Below are positions 1 to 7,927 of a stretch of 18,533 nucleotides of DNA, in pieces (the stretch's first letter is position 1; every line of letters starts with the position of its first letter). Both the position numbers and the translations under genes were made by a program. The DNA is from Clostridia bacterium. Its GTDB lineage: Bacteria; Bacillota; Clostridia; Christensenellales; Aristaeellaceae. Below the pieces are notes generated by a model that searched no databases, was not told the DNA's origin, and saw only the letters and a program-made list of their open reading frames with translations. The DNA lies in contig CAAGII010000051.1 of assembly GCA_900769875.1 (NCBI GenBank), positions 1-18,533 on the forward strand, written 5' to 3'.

Positions 1-20
1 ACACGACGCTCTTCCGATCT
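1..20 (+). other. Illumina TruSeq adapter remnant (artefact)
   Basis: The first 20 bases (ACACGACGCTCTTCCGATCT) are identical to the 3' end of the Illumina TruSeq universal adapter. They are not part of the genome. Genomic sequence starts at about position 21, so this is a contig end with an untrimmed read end. Any reading frame that crosses these bases has a false 5' part. Confidence 0.97.
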
Positions 21-21
21 G

Positions 22-390
22 ATGGAGGGAGAGCAGACGCTGCTGGATTTGCTTCTCACCCTGCCAGCCAGCTGCTCGTACCACATGCTTGGCAAGCGCT
101 GGGAGAACGCAGCACAGAAGGTGCTTTTGTCCGTTACGGAGCATCTGATTTCTGGCTCCGGCGACGTGTCGCCCGACGCGCCGCTGCCCGAGGGCTGCCT
201 CCTGATGCCCACAAGCAGCGGCGAGTGGCGGCTCACGCTTGCCTGCGGCGAGGACAACGCCCTCATCGCACTCACGCTCTCCCTGCCCACCGAGCAGCTT
301 GGCCGCCTCTGCGCGTCGCGCTGGTTCGCCTATGCGCCCACGCTTCGCCGTCTCGTGCTGGATGAGATGGCAAAGGATCCGCAATACTGA
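22..390 (+). CDS. 3' part of an unrecognised gene (truncated by contig end)
   Basis: An open frame of 122 codons runs from the contig start to TGA at 388-390. There is no stop upstream in frame, and the ATG at 22 directly follows adapter sequence with no ribosome binding site. It is probably an internal codon, and the true start lies off the contig. The visible protein is soluble-looking, with Leu/Ala-rich helical stretches, a Cys-poor middle and no membrane segment or signal peptide. I recognise no family. In Bacillus ispE precedes purR, but this stretch shows no GHMP-kinase motif, so I do not assign it. Coding is supported by high third-position GC like its neighbours, and by the promoter and operator elements that begin right after its stop codon. 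Confidence 0.6.
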   Translation: MEGEQTLLDLLLTLPASCSYHMLGKRWENAAQKVLLSVTEHLISGSGDVSPDAPLPEGCLLMPTSSGEWRLTLACGEDNALIALTLSLPTEQLGRLCASRWFAYAPTLRRLVLDEMAKDPQY

Positions 391-393
391 CAA

Positions 394-438
394 AAAGCCG
401 AACTTTTGACCATTTCGCCCCTTTTAATATTCGTGTTT
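394..438 (+). promoter_or_regulatory. Candidate PurR operator (PurBox pair) upstream of purR
   Basis: Positions 394-406 match the Gram-positive PurBox consensus AWWWCCGAACWWT at 12 of 13 bases, including the whole CCGAAC core. An inverted, weaker copy lies at 426-438 (10 of 13 on the minus strand, CGAA core kept). The gap is 19 nt, slightly longer than the 16-17 nt usual in Bacillus. The second box overlaps the -35 region of the purR promoter, which fits autorepression. The strong first box is the main support; the partner box and spacing are less certain. Confidence 0.5.
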
Positions 439-450
439 CTGTGATATAAT
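422..450 (+). promoter_or_regulatory. purR promoter (extended -10)
   Basis: A perfect TATAAT at 445-450 is preceded by TGA at 442-444, giving an extended -10 (TGnTATAAT). The -35 is poor (TTTTAA at 422-427, 17-nt spacer), which is usual when the -10 is extended. Transcription would start near 457, only about 13 nt before the ATG at 470. This helps decide that purR is more likely translated from the GTG at 494. Confidence 0.75.
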
Positions 451-493
451 CTGCGCGGTTCAAATCGCGATGGATTCAAAGGAGCGAATACCC

Positions 494-1342
494 GTGGAGA
501 AGTCCGGCAAGGCGGAGAAAATTCGCCGCAACGAGCGCATGAGCGCCATGATGAAGATCCTGTCCGACCATCCCAACCGCATCTACACCCTCAGCTATTT
601 CTGCGAGCTGTTCGGAGCGGCCAAATCCACCATGTCGGAGGATATCGACCTGCTCAGCCAGACGGTGAATACCTTCGGGCTGGGTCAGCTGGAGACCGTG
701 ACCGGCGCCGCCGGCGGCGTACGCTACCGCGCGCGCGTGCAGCCGGAGGACGCGCGGAGCTACATCGAGGGGCTGTGCGCGCTTCTCAGCGGCACGGAGC
801 GCGTGCTGCCGGGCGGCTTTCTGTATTATTCGGACATCCTGTCCAACCCCGACTGCACACGCCGCATGGGCGCCATCATCGCAACCGAATACTACGACGC
901 GTCGCCTGATTTCGTGCTGACCATGGAGACCAAGGGCATCCCCGTGGCGCTGAGTACGGCCAACGCGCTGGGCGTGCCGCTGGTCATCGCCCGCCACGCC
1001 AGCAAGGTGTACGAGGGCAGCGCGGTCAACATCAACTATGTGTCGGGCTCCTCCAGCGGCAGCATCCAGACCATGAGCCTCGCCCGCCGCGCGGTGCGCG
1101 AGGGCTCCACCTGCCTGATTGTGGACGACTTCCTCAAGGGCGGCGGAACCGCCAAGGGCATGGTGGATCTGATGCATGAGTTCAACGTGGATGTGGTGGG
1201 CATGGCGTTTGTGATGGCCACCGCCACCCCGCAGAAAAAGCGCGTCAGCGGCGAACGGGCGCTGATGACGCTGAGCGTCAGCGAGCAGGACGATATGGTC
1301 ACCGCGACGGTTTCGCCCGCCGCATGGCTTGGAAAAGCATGA
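494..1342 (+). CDS. purR: Purine operon repressor PurR
   Basis: PurR is the Firmicutes repressor of purine biosynthesis and transport genes. It binds PurBox DNA and is released by PRPP. The protein has an N-terminal winged-helix domain with the segment AKSTMSEDIDLL, then a phosphoribosyltransferase-type domain with ATKGIP-like (METKGIPVAL), NYVSGSS and IQTMSLARRAV motifs. The PRPP loop VDDFLKGGGTAKG is at residues 210-222, and its paired Asp residues are intact. I chose GTG at 494 (282 aa): AAAGGAG at 478-484 sits 9 nt upstream. The in-frame ATG at 470 has no ribosome binding site and lies very close to the predicted transcript start. A PurBox-like site and promoter lie just upstream, suggesting autoregulation. 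In Bacillus ridA, spoVG and glmU follow; here pth follows directly. Confidence 0.96.
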   Translation: MEKSGKAEKIRRNERMSAMMKILSDHPNRIYTLSYFCELFGAAKSTMSEDIDLLSQTVNTFGLGQLETVTGAAGGVRYRARVQPEDARSYIEGLCALLSGTERVLPGGFLYYSDILSNPDCTRRMGAIIATEYYDASPDFVLTMETKGIPVALSTANALGVPLVIARHASKVYEGSAVNINYVSGSSSGSIQTMSLARRAVREGSTCLIVDDFLKGGGTAKGMVDLMHEFNVDVVGMAFVMATATPQKKRVSGERALMTLSVSEQDDMVTATVSPAAWLGKA

Positions 1343-1351
1343 TGAGCGTAT

Positions 1352-1409
1352 TGCGCCGTATGGCACAATGGATCGCGGCGCAGCGTCCCACTACCGGGCG
1401 ATGCGCCGC
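1352..1409 (+). other. Alternative-hairpin element between purR and pth
   Basis: TGCGCCG at 1352-1358 can pair with CGGCGCA at 1376-1382. The same middle segment (GCGGCGCA, 1375-1382) can instead pair perfectly with TGCGCCGC at 1402-1409, and inner CG and CCC/GGG pairs lengthen that second stem. The two folds exclude each other. No U-tract follows, so this is not an intrinsic terminator. The element ends about 20 nt before the pth ribosome binding site. High GC raises the chance of fortuitous pairing. Confidence 0.35.
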
Positions 1410-1440
1410 ATGTTTCGCTCAGAAGGGAACGGAGCAGCAC

Positions 1441-2019
1441 ATGGAGAAGGAAACCTTTCTGGTGGTCGGGCTGGGAAACGACGGCGCGCAGTATGCGCAC
1501 ACCCGCCACAACGTCGGCTTTGATGTGACAGACGCGCTCTCTGCTCGCTGGGGGGCGCCCATGACGCGCCAGCGCTGCAATGGCAGGCTCGCCGAGGTGA
1601 ATGTGGACGGGAAGCGCGTGGTGCTCTGCCAGCCGCTGACCTACATGAACAGCAGCGGCGAATGCGTGCGCATGCTGCTGGACTGGTACAAGTGTCCTCT
1701 GGATCACCTGCTGGTGATCTACGATGATATTGATCTGCCCGCCGGGCGCACCCGCATGCGCAGGAGCGGGAGCGCGGGCACGCACAACGGCATGCGGTCA
1801 ATCCTTGCGCATGTATCCGGGCAGGATTTCCCAAGGCTGCGGGTCGGCGTCGGCGCATGTCCTCCGGACTGGTCGCTGGTGGACTGGGTGCTCAGCCGGT
1901 ATCTTTCCCGCGAGGAGCAGGCGCAGATGGACGCGGCCTTCGCCCACGCCGCCGACTGTGTGGAAGCATGGCTGCAGCGTGGCGTGGATGCCGCCATGCA
2001 GCTCGCCAACCAGCGCTGA
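1441..2019 (+). CDS. pth: Peptidyl-tRNA hydrolase
   Basis: Pth cleaves the ester bond of peptidyl-tRNAs that drop off the ribosome and so recycles tRNA in the cytoplasm. The 192-aa protein has the usual family length. Near the N terminus is GLGN (residues 10-13), then RHNVG with the catalytic His at 23, QPLTYMNSSG (Asn70), the YDDIDLP segment around Asp95-Asp98, and the THNGMRS loop. These correspond to the substrate-binding and catalytic positions known in the family. The start is ATG 1441: GGAG lies 6 nt upstream and the family N terminus begins here. The frame stays open upstream, into the 3' end of purR, but without family similarity. mfd follows 74 nt later, the same pth-mfd neighbourhood as in Bacillus. 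Confidence 0.97.
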   Translation: MEKETFLVVGLGNDGAQYAHTRHNVGFDVTDALSARWGAPMTRQRCNGRLAEVNVDGKRVVLCQPLTYMNSSGECVRMLLDWYKCPLDHLLVIYDDIDLPAGRTRMRRSGSAGTHNGMRSILAHVSGQDFPRLRVGVGACPPDWSLVDWVLSRYLSREEQAQMDAAFAHAADCVEAWLQRGVDAAMQLANQR

Positions 2020-2093
2020 CAGCGTTTTTCACAGCATTGTTCCGTGCAGCGCGCTCATGCCCGCCCCATGGCGGATGATGAAAGGAAGGGTCT

Positions 2094-5000
2094 ATGAATC
2101 AGGCATTGCTGAAAGCCGCCGAGGCTCAATCGCTCCAGCAGCTGACAGAGGCGATCTGTCAGGGACATACGGTCGCGCTGACCGGCCTGCATGATACACA
2201 GGCCGCTTTTGTTGCATGCAGACTCGCCAGCGACATGAAAAAGCGCGTGCTGCTGGTATCAGCGAACGACATCAAGGCTGTTCACGCGGCGGACGACGCC
2301 ATGCAGCTGCTCGGCGAGGGCGCGTACTGCATGCCGGGCGGCGAGCTGGACTTCACGCGCGGCGCGTCCAGCCATGAGAGCAGCTGGCGCAGGCTGGAAA
2401 CGCTGACGCGTGTGATGACCGGCGGCGTTCATCTGCTGTCCGCCTCGGTGGATGCGCTGATGCAGCGCATGGGCTCGCCCGAGGCCTTCCGCGCAGCAAG
2501 CGTCTGCCTTGCGCCCGGCATGCGCATGCAGCCGGACGAGGTCATTGAGCGGCTGGTGCGCATGGGCTACGAACGCGTGAGCATGGTGGAGGGCAAGGGT
2601 CAATGCGCGCTGCGCGGCTCGATTCTGGATGTATACAGCCCCTCCGACGCGCAGGGTGTGCGTGTGGAGTTCTTCGACGACGAGGTAGACTCCATCCGCG
2701 CGCTGGACGTGATCAGCCAGCGCAGTCAGGACAGGCTGGAGACCGCGTTTTTCTGTCCAGCCACGGAGGTGCTGCTGGACGCGGACGAGGCAGAGGAGGC
2801 CGCCGCGCGCATGCGCAGCGCGCTTGGCACGCTGGAGCGCAGCGGTCAGGCCGAGCCGCTGCTGTTTGACAACCTGCCTCCCCTGCCCGACGATGACGAC
2901 GAGCTTGCCGAAGCGTTTGACAAAACCGTGGCTCCCCGCCTGAATGCGAAGGCTCAGTCCGCGACGCGAGAGGCGGAATTGAGCCGCCGCCTTGACGCGC
3001 TCCGAAGCGATGTGGAGCTGGTGGAGCAGGGCCTCCCCTTCCGCCGCATCCGCACATGGCTGACCGTGCTGACCGATCGCACCTCCACGCTGCTGGACTG
3101 GTTCAAGCCGCAGGTGATCGTGCTGGTGGAGCCCGATCAGCTGCGTGAGCGCACGCATGAGCGCATGACGGGCTTTCAGGAGGATCTGAATGCCGCCATC
3201 GAGCGCGGTGAAGCGGTGCGCGATCAGCAGAGTCTGCTCGTCGACTGGGAGACCCTGCTTGCCGCCATGCGTTCCTCCGCGCTTGTCACCTCCAGCGATC
3301 TCCTGCTGGGCATGGGCGGCGTGAGCCCCGAGGTGGTGCTGAACCTTGAAAGCGCCGGCATCGCGGGCTATTCCAGCCAGCTCAAGCTTCTGGCGGAGGA
3401 CTGCCGCCGCTGGCTCGGCGCGGGGCGCACGGTCGCGCTGCTCTCGGGCGGCGTGGCGCGCGGCAGGCGACTGTGCCAGAGTCTGGAGGAAATGGAGATT
3501 CCCGCGCGCTTTGAGGAGGATCCGGGCACGCTTGCTCCCGCCGCGGTGACGGTACTGCCGCTGACGCTCAGCCACGGCTTTGACTGGCCGGAGGCGTCGC
3601 TGGTGGTCTGCGCCGACTCCGACATCTGGGGCAGCGGCTACCGCAAGGCCAAAAGCCGCCGCAATTCGGGCGAAAAGATCGCCGCGTTCACCGATTTGAA
3701 GGTGGGCGATTATGTGGTGCATGAGGATCACGGCGTGGGCATTTATCAGGGCACGGTGCATATGCAGAACGACGGCGCGTACCGCGACTACCTGCTGATC
3801 CAGTACCATGGCAGCGACAAGCTCTATGTGCCCATCGAGCAGCTGCAGCGCGTTCAGCGCTACATCGGCAACCCCAACCAGCCGCCCAAGCTCAACCGCA
3901 TCGGATCGACCGAGTGGAGCAAGCAGAAGGGCAAGGTCAAGGAGGGGCTGCGCAAGCTGGCGTTCGATCTGGTGCAGCTCTACGCGCGCCGGTCGCAGCA
4001 GCCCGGCTTTGCCTTCTCCGAGGATACGCCCTTCCAGCGCGAGTTTGAGGATCAGTTCCCCTACGAGCTGACGCCCGATCAGGAGCAGAGCGTCCGCGAG
4101 ATCACCGCCGATATGGAAAGCCCGCACAACATGGATCGCCTGCTGTGCGGCGACGTCGGCTACGGCAAAACCGAGGTCAGCCTCCGCGCCGCCTTCAAGG
4201 CGCAGATGGAGGGCAAGCAGGTGGCCATCCTCGCGCCGACCACCATCCTTGCGCAGCAGCACTACAACACCTGCCTGAAGCGCTTTGCAGGCTTCCCGGT
4301 GCGCATTGACGTGCTTTCGCGCTTCCGCACGCCCAAGGAGCAGCGGCAGGTGCTTGCGGAGCTTGCCGCGGGCAGAATCGACATCATCGTCGGCACGCAC
4401 CGCCTGCTCGCCAAGGACGTTGTGTTCAAGGATCTGGGGCTGCTGATTGTGGACGAAGAGCAGCGCTTTGGCGTGGCGCACAAGGAAGCCATCAAAAACA
4501 TGAAGAGCCAGATGGACGTGCTGACGCTGTCCGCCACGCCCATCCCGCGCACGCTGCACATGAGCATGGTGGGCATCCGCGACATGTCCGTACTGGAGAC
4601 GCCGCCCGAGGAGCGCCTGCCCGTGCAGACGCATGTGGTGGAGTATTCCGACGCGCTGGTGCGCGACGCGATTCTGCGTGAGCTCAGCCGCGGCGGGCAG
4701 GTCTATTTTCTCTACAACCGCGTAGGCTCCATTGAGAAGTTCTACCAGCGCCTCCGCGCGCTCGTGCCCGAAGCCCGTATCGGCGTGGCGCACGGGCAGA
4801 TGAAGGAGCACGGCCTGGAGGACATGATGATGGACTTCTACGCCGGCAGCTATGACGTGCTTTTGTGCACCACCATCATCGAAAGCGGTCTGGATGTGCC
4901 CACAGCCAACACCCTGATCGTCTACGACGCGGACCGGTTCGGTCTGAGCCAGCTCTATCAGCTGCGCGGCCGCGTGGGACGCAGCAACCGTCAGGCCTAC

Positions 5001-5756
5001 GCCTACTTTACCGTGCGCGCCGACAAGGCGCTCAGCGAGACCGCCGAGCAGCGGCTTTCCGCCATCCGCGAGTTCACCGAGTTCGGCGCGGGCTTCCGCA
5101 TCGCGATGCGCGATCTGGAAATCCGCGGCGCCGGTAACCTGCTCGGGCCCGAGCAGCACGGCCATCTCGCCACGGTGGGCTACGAGATGTACTGCAAGCT
5201 GATTGAGGAAACGCTCCTGGAAGCGCAGGGCCGCGAAACCGCGCCTGAGCTTTCCACGCGCATTGACCTGAAGGTGGACGCCTTCCTGCCCGAAAGCTAC
5301 ATCCGCGACAGCGGTCAGCGGATGGAGATGTACCGCCGCATCGCGGATCTGCACAACGACCACGACCGCGAGGAGATCATCGACGAGCTGGTGGACCGCT
5401 TTGGCGACACGCCCGCCGTGGTTGATACGCTGCTGGACGTCAGCCATCTGCGCTATCTGGTGAACCGCCTTGGCGTCAGTCAGGTGCTGCACCGGAATGA
5501 CACGCTTCTTTTCAAAATGGACGACCGCTATGTGCCGGATCCCGCGCTGCTCCTGTCCGCCATGAAGCAGACCGACACGCGCCTTGCGCTCACCCCCACC
5601 ACGCCAACCGCCATGGTGCTGCGCAATGTGCGCGGCAATGAGTACGACGCGCTCCGGGAGGGTCTGCAGGTGACGCGCCAGCTTGTGAGGCGGCTGGATG
5701 CGCTCAGGGCTGCGGAGGATTACCGTCAGCATGCCGGCAGCGGCGTGCTGCCGTGA
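2094..5756 (+). CDS. mfd: Transcription-repair coupling factor Mfd
   Basis: Mfd is an ATP-driven DNA translocase. It pushes RNA polymerase stalled at lesions off the DNA and recruits UvrA for transcription-coupled excision repair. The 1220-aa protein has the full family layout: an N-terminal UvrB-like region, a CarD-like RNA-polymerase-interacting domain beginning near residue 532 (DLKVGDYVVHEDHGVGIYQG), and a superfamily 2 motor. Walker A is GDVGYGKT around 686-693, the DEEQRFG box at 787-793, SATPIPRTLHMS from 813, and the last helicase motif QLRGRVGR at 956-963. After these come the translocation region and a C-terminal UvrA-inhibiting domain. The start is ATG 2094 behind AAAGGAAGG. A small hairpin (CCGCC-CCAT-GGCGG, 2061-2074) lies just before that site. 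No frameshift or missing motif is visible. Confidence 0.98.
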   Translation: MNQALLKAAEAQSLQQLTEAICQGHTVALTGLHDTQAAFVACRLASDMKKRVLLVSANDIKAVHAADDAMQLLGEGAYCMPGGELDFTRGASSHESSWRRLETLTRVMTGGVHLLSASVDALMQRMGSPEAFRAASVCLAPGMRMQPDEVIERLVRMGYERVSMVEGKGQCALRGSILDVYSPSDAQGVRVEFFDDEVDSIRALDVISQRSQDRLETAFFCPATEVLLDADEAEEAAARMRSALGTLERSGQAEPLLFDNLPPLPDDDDELAEAFDKTVAPRLNAKAQSATREAELSRRLDALRSDVELVEQGLPFRRIRTWLTVLTDRTSTLLDWFKPQVIVLVEPDQLRERTHERMTGFQEDLNAAIERGEAVRDQQSLLVDWETLLAAMRSSALVTSSDLLLGMGGVSPEVVLNLESAGIAGYSSQLKLLAEDCRRWLGAGRTVALLSGGVARGRRLCQSLEEMEIPARFEEDPGTLAPAAVTVLPLTLSHGFDWPEASLVVCADSDIWGSGYRKAKSRRNSGEKIAAFTDLKVGDYVVHEDHGVGIYQGTVHMQNDGAYRDYLLIQYHGSDKLYVPIEQLQRVQRYIGNPNQPPKLNRIGSTEWSKQKGKVKEGLRKLAFDLVQLYARRSQQPGFAFSEDTPFQREFEDQFPYELTPDQEQSVREITADMESPHNMDRLLCGDVGYGKTEVSLRAAFKAQMEGKQVAILAPTTILAQQHYNTCLKRFAGFPVRIDVLSRFRTPKEQRQVLAELAAGRIDIIVGTHRLLAKDVVFKDLGLLIVDEEQRFGVAHKEAIKNMKSQMDVLTLSATPIPRTLHMSMVGIRDMSVLETPPEERLPVQTHVVEYSDALVRDAILRELSRGGQVYFLYNRVGSIEKFYQRLRALVPEARIGVAHGQMKEHGLEDMMMDFYAGSYDVLLCTTIIESGLDVPTANTLIVYDADRFGLSQLYQLRGRVGRSNRQAYAYFTVRADKALSETAEQRLSAIREFTEFGAGFRIAMRDLEIRGAGNLLGPEQHGHLATVGYEMYCKLIEETLLEAQGRETAPELSTRIDLKVDAFLPESYIRDSGQRMEMYRRIADLHNDHDREEIIDELVDRFGDTPAVVDTLLDVSHLRYLVNRLGVSQVLHRNDTLLFKMDDRYVPDPALLLSAMKQTDTRLALTPTTPTAMVLRNVRGNEYDALREGLQVTRQLVRRLDALRAAEDYRQHAGSGVLP

Positions 5757-5769
5757 CGCAGGAGGGCGT

Positions 5770-6693
5770 ATGATTGACGTATGCACACTGGGAACCGGCG
5801 GCGCGATCCCACTGCCCGACCGGGCGCTGAGCAGCCTGTACCTGCGCATGGACGGGCGCGCGCTGCTGATTGACTGCGGCGAGGGCACCCAGACGCAGAT
5901 CCGCCGTCTCGGCTGGGGCTTCAAGAGCATTGGAGCGGTGCTGCTGACCCATTATCATGCCGACCACTGCGGCGGGCTGCCCGGATTTCTCCTGTCGATG
6001 GCAAAGACCGGGCGTGAGGAGCCGCTGGCGATCTACGGCCCGTCGGGGCTGCACCGGCTGATGGACGCATGCCGTGTGTTCGCCCCCGCGCTGCCCTTCC
6101 CCGTAGCGCTGTATGAGCTGCCAATGGAGGAAACCGCGTTTTCGCTCATTGGCCTTGAGATCACCGCGTTTCCGCTTGCGCACGGCATGCCCTGTCTCGG
6201 CTACGACGTGCGTCTGAACCGGCGTCCGGCCTTCAGCGCTTCGAAGGCGACGGCGCTTCAGATTCCGCGCCCGATGTGGAAGCTGCTGCAGCGCGGCGAT
6301 GCAGTGACAGTGAACGGACAGACCGTTCAGCCCTGCGAGGTCATGGGCGCGCCAAGACGCGGGCTCCACCTGCTCTACGCCACCGACACGCGCCCGGTGG
6401 ACGCGATTGTCCGCCTTGGCGCGGACGCGGATCTGATGATCCTGGAGGGCATGTACGCGGACGATGAGCACCTGCCGCAGGCCATCCGGAACCATCACAT
6501 GCTCTACCGCGAGGCGGCCGCACTCGCCCGTGACGCAGGGGCAAGGCAGCTGCTGCTGACGCATTTTTCCAACAGCGTCACAGACCCGGAGGAGGGTCTT
6601 GCTTTGGCGCGGGCGGTGATGCCGGACACGTCGGCCGCAAGCGACCTCATGTGCCTCACCCTCGCCTTCGACCAGAGAAACGCATCCGCCTGA
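5770..6693 (+). CDS. rnz: Ribonuclease Z-family metallo-beta-lactamase-fold hydrolase
   Basis: RNase Z removes 3' trailers from tRNA precursors, using two zinc ions in a metallo-beta-lactamase fold. The 307-aa protein has the normal short-form length. The metal ligands are all present: HYHADH at 61-66, His138 (LAHGM), Asp206 in TDTRP, and His265 in LLLTHFS. The RNase Z-type segment between fold halves (SKATALQIPRPMWKLLQRGDAV... APRRGL) is also recognisable and separates it from generic hydrolases. One oddity is that the usual HST box reads NHHML near 241-245, so substrate handling could differ. The start is ATG 5770, 13 nt after the mfd stop. The AGGAGGG ribosome site is unusually close (3-4 nt). 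Probably co-transcribed with mfd. The specific RNase Z role is likely but less certain than the fold. Confidence 0.8.
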   Translation: MIDVCTLGTGGAIPLPDRALSSLYLRMDGRALLIDCGEGTQTQIRRLGWGFKSIGAVLLTHYHADHCGGLPGFLLSMAKTGREEPLAIYGPSGLHRLMDACRVFAPALPFPVALYELPMEETAFSLIGLEITAFPLAHGMPCLGYDVRLNRRPAFSASKATALQIPRPMWKLLQRGDAVTVNGQTVQPCEVMGAPRRGLHLLYATDTRPVDAIVRLGADADLMILEGMYADDEHLPQAIRNHHMLYREAAALARDAGARQLLLTHFSNSVTDPEEGLALARAVMPDTSAASDLMCLTLAFDQRNASA

Positions 6694-6711
6694 AAAGGAG
6701 ATTTGATCGTC

Positions 6712-7854
6712 ATGAAGCGTGTCCTTGAGATCGCCAAAAAGGAAGTCATGCTGCTTGTTTCCCTGACGGCGGCGGTGGCAGCGCTGATCATCACCCCGCC
6801 GAGCGCGCGCCTGCTGACGGATATCGACTGGAAAACGCTTGCCACGCTTTTCATGATGCTGACGGTGCTGGAGGGCTTCAAGCGCGAAAACATCTTCCTG
6901 CCCGTCATCCGTCTGACGCGAAGAATCAGAACCATGGCGGGGCTATCGCTGTTTTTGGTTTTCGGTGTGTTCTTCTCCTCCATGTTTGTGACCAATGATG
7001 TGTCACTCATCATTTTCGTACCGCTGACCATCCTGCTCTTCCGCGCCGCCGGTAGGGAGCGCTACATCCTTCCCGTCATCAGCATGGAGAACATCGCCGC
7101 CATCCGAGGATCGATGCTGATGCCCTTTGGCAGCCCGCAGAATCTGTATCTGTTCAGCCAGTCCGGCGTGTCGGTGGGGCGGTTCATCCTGCACATGGCG
7201 CCGCTGTGCATCCTCTCCGCGGTGCTTTTGTGCGGCTATGTGCTGCTGCTTTTCCGAAAGGATGTGAAAATGCCCGTCCTCATCGGCAATGAGGCCGACG
7301 GCAACCCCTGGCAGCCCGGGCGCAAACCCCAGCGCGTCATGTACCTTGCGCTTTTCGTGCTCGTGCTTGTAACCATCGTCACCCGCACACGCCTCTGGCC
7401 GCTGGCGACCGCGGTGATTGCCCTGTGCGTGCTGCTCCTTGACCGCGATACGCTGCGCCATACCGACTATGTGCTGCTGCTGACCTTCCTGTGCTTCTTC
7501 GTGTTTTCCTCATCCATTGCCGCCAATCCCGCGATCTCCGGCTTCCTGCGCACCTCGGTGGCGGGGCGCGAATACTGGTGGAGCATCCTCCTCAGCCAGC
7601 TCATTTCCAATGTGCCTGCCTCCATCGTGCTGTATCCCTTTTCCACCAATCTCGCGGGGCTCCTGTATGGTCTGGATACCGCCGGGCTATGCTCGCTCAT
7701 CGGGTCGCTAGCGTCGGTCATCAACTACCGCATCTATGTGCGGGAGTATCCCGGGCAGAGCATGCGTTTCATCAGGGTGTTCACCGTGGTCAGCCTCATT
7801 TTCTTCGCGCTTGTCGCGCTGCCCGGCTACTGGCTCAGCGCCTGGGCGTTCTGA
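6712..7854 (+). CDS. SLC13/ArsB-type (ion transporter superfamily) permease
   Basis: This is an integral membrane protein of 380 aa with about ten hydrophobic helices spread along its length. Two short motifs typical of the ion-transporter superfamily (SLC13/DASS, CitMHS, ArsB, NhaD) occur at symmetric places: TNDVSLIIFVPL around residue 94 with GSPQN at 140-144, and SNVPASIVLYPF around 299. A polar cytoplasmic loop near 182-208 (KDVKMPV... PGRKPQR) divides the two repeats. The substrate cannot be read from the sequence; organic anions, arsenite or sodium/proton exchange are all possible. The start ATG 6712 has AAGGAG 11 nt upstream. A TTG at 6703 in the same frame lies too close to that site. 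It follows the RNase Z gene by 18 nt. The insertion sequence begins 30 nt after its stop, and I see no terminator of its own. Confidence 0.85.
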   Translation: MKRVLEIAKKEVMLLVSLTAAVAALIITPPSARLLTDIDWKTLATLFMMLTVLEGFKRENIFLPVIRLTRRIRTMAGLSLFLVFGVFFSSMFVTNDVSLIIFVPLTILLFRAAGRERYILPVISMENIAAIRGSMLMPFGSPQNLYLFSQSGVSVGRFILHMAPLCILSAVLLCGYVLLLFRKDVKMPVLIGNEADGNPWQPGRKPQRVMYLALFVLVLVTIVTRTRLWPLATAVIALCVLLLDRDTLRHTDYVLLLTFLCFFVFSSSIAANPAISGFLRTSVAGREYWWSILLSQLISNVPASIVLYPFSTNLAGLLYGLDTAGLCSLIGSLASVINYRIYVREYPGQSMRFIRVFTVVSLIFFALVALPGYWLSAWAF

Positions 7855-7884
7855 CGAGCGCAGAACGGCGCATTTTCTCCGCTG

Positions 7885-7927
7885 TGTAGGTTTGTCAATC
7901 ATTTTGGACAAGAAAGGAAGAAAGAAC
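7885..7927 (+). repeat. Left terminal inverted repeat of the IS
   Basis: It begins TGTAGG and shares CAT-Y-TTGGACA at about positions 16-26 of the repeat, and AAGAAC at its inner end, with the right repeat read on the opposite strand. A one-base indel separates the inner parts. It contains the stop codon of the transposase (7895-7897). Confidence 0.8.

Noticed and set aside
2259..5930. Very long open frame (1223 codons) on the minus strand
   Set aside because: It lies antisense to mfd, whose full set of motifs is intact. It is His/Arg/Gln-rich with no recognisable domain, as expected of a shadow frame in GC-rich DNA.
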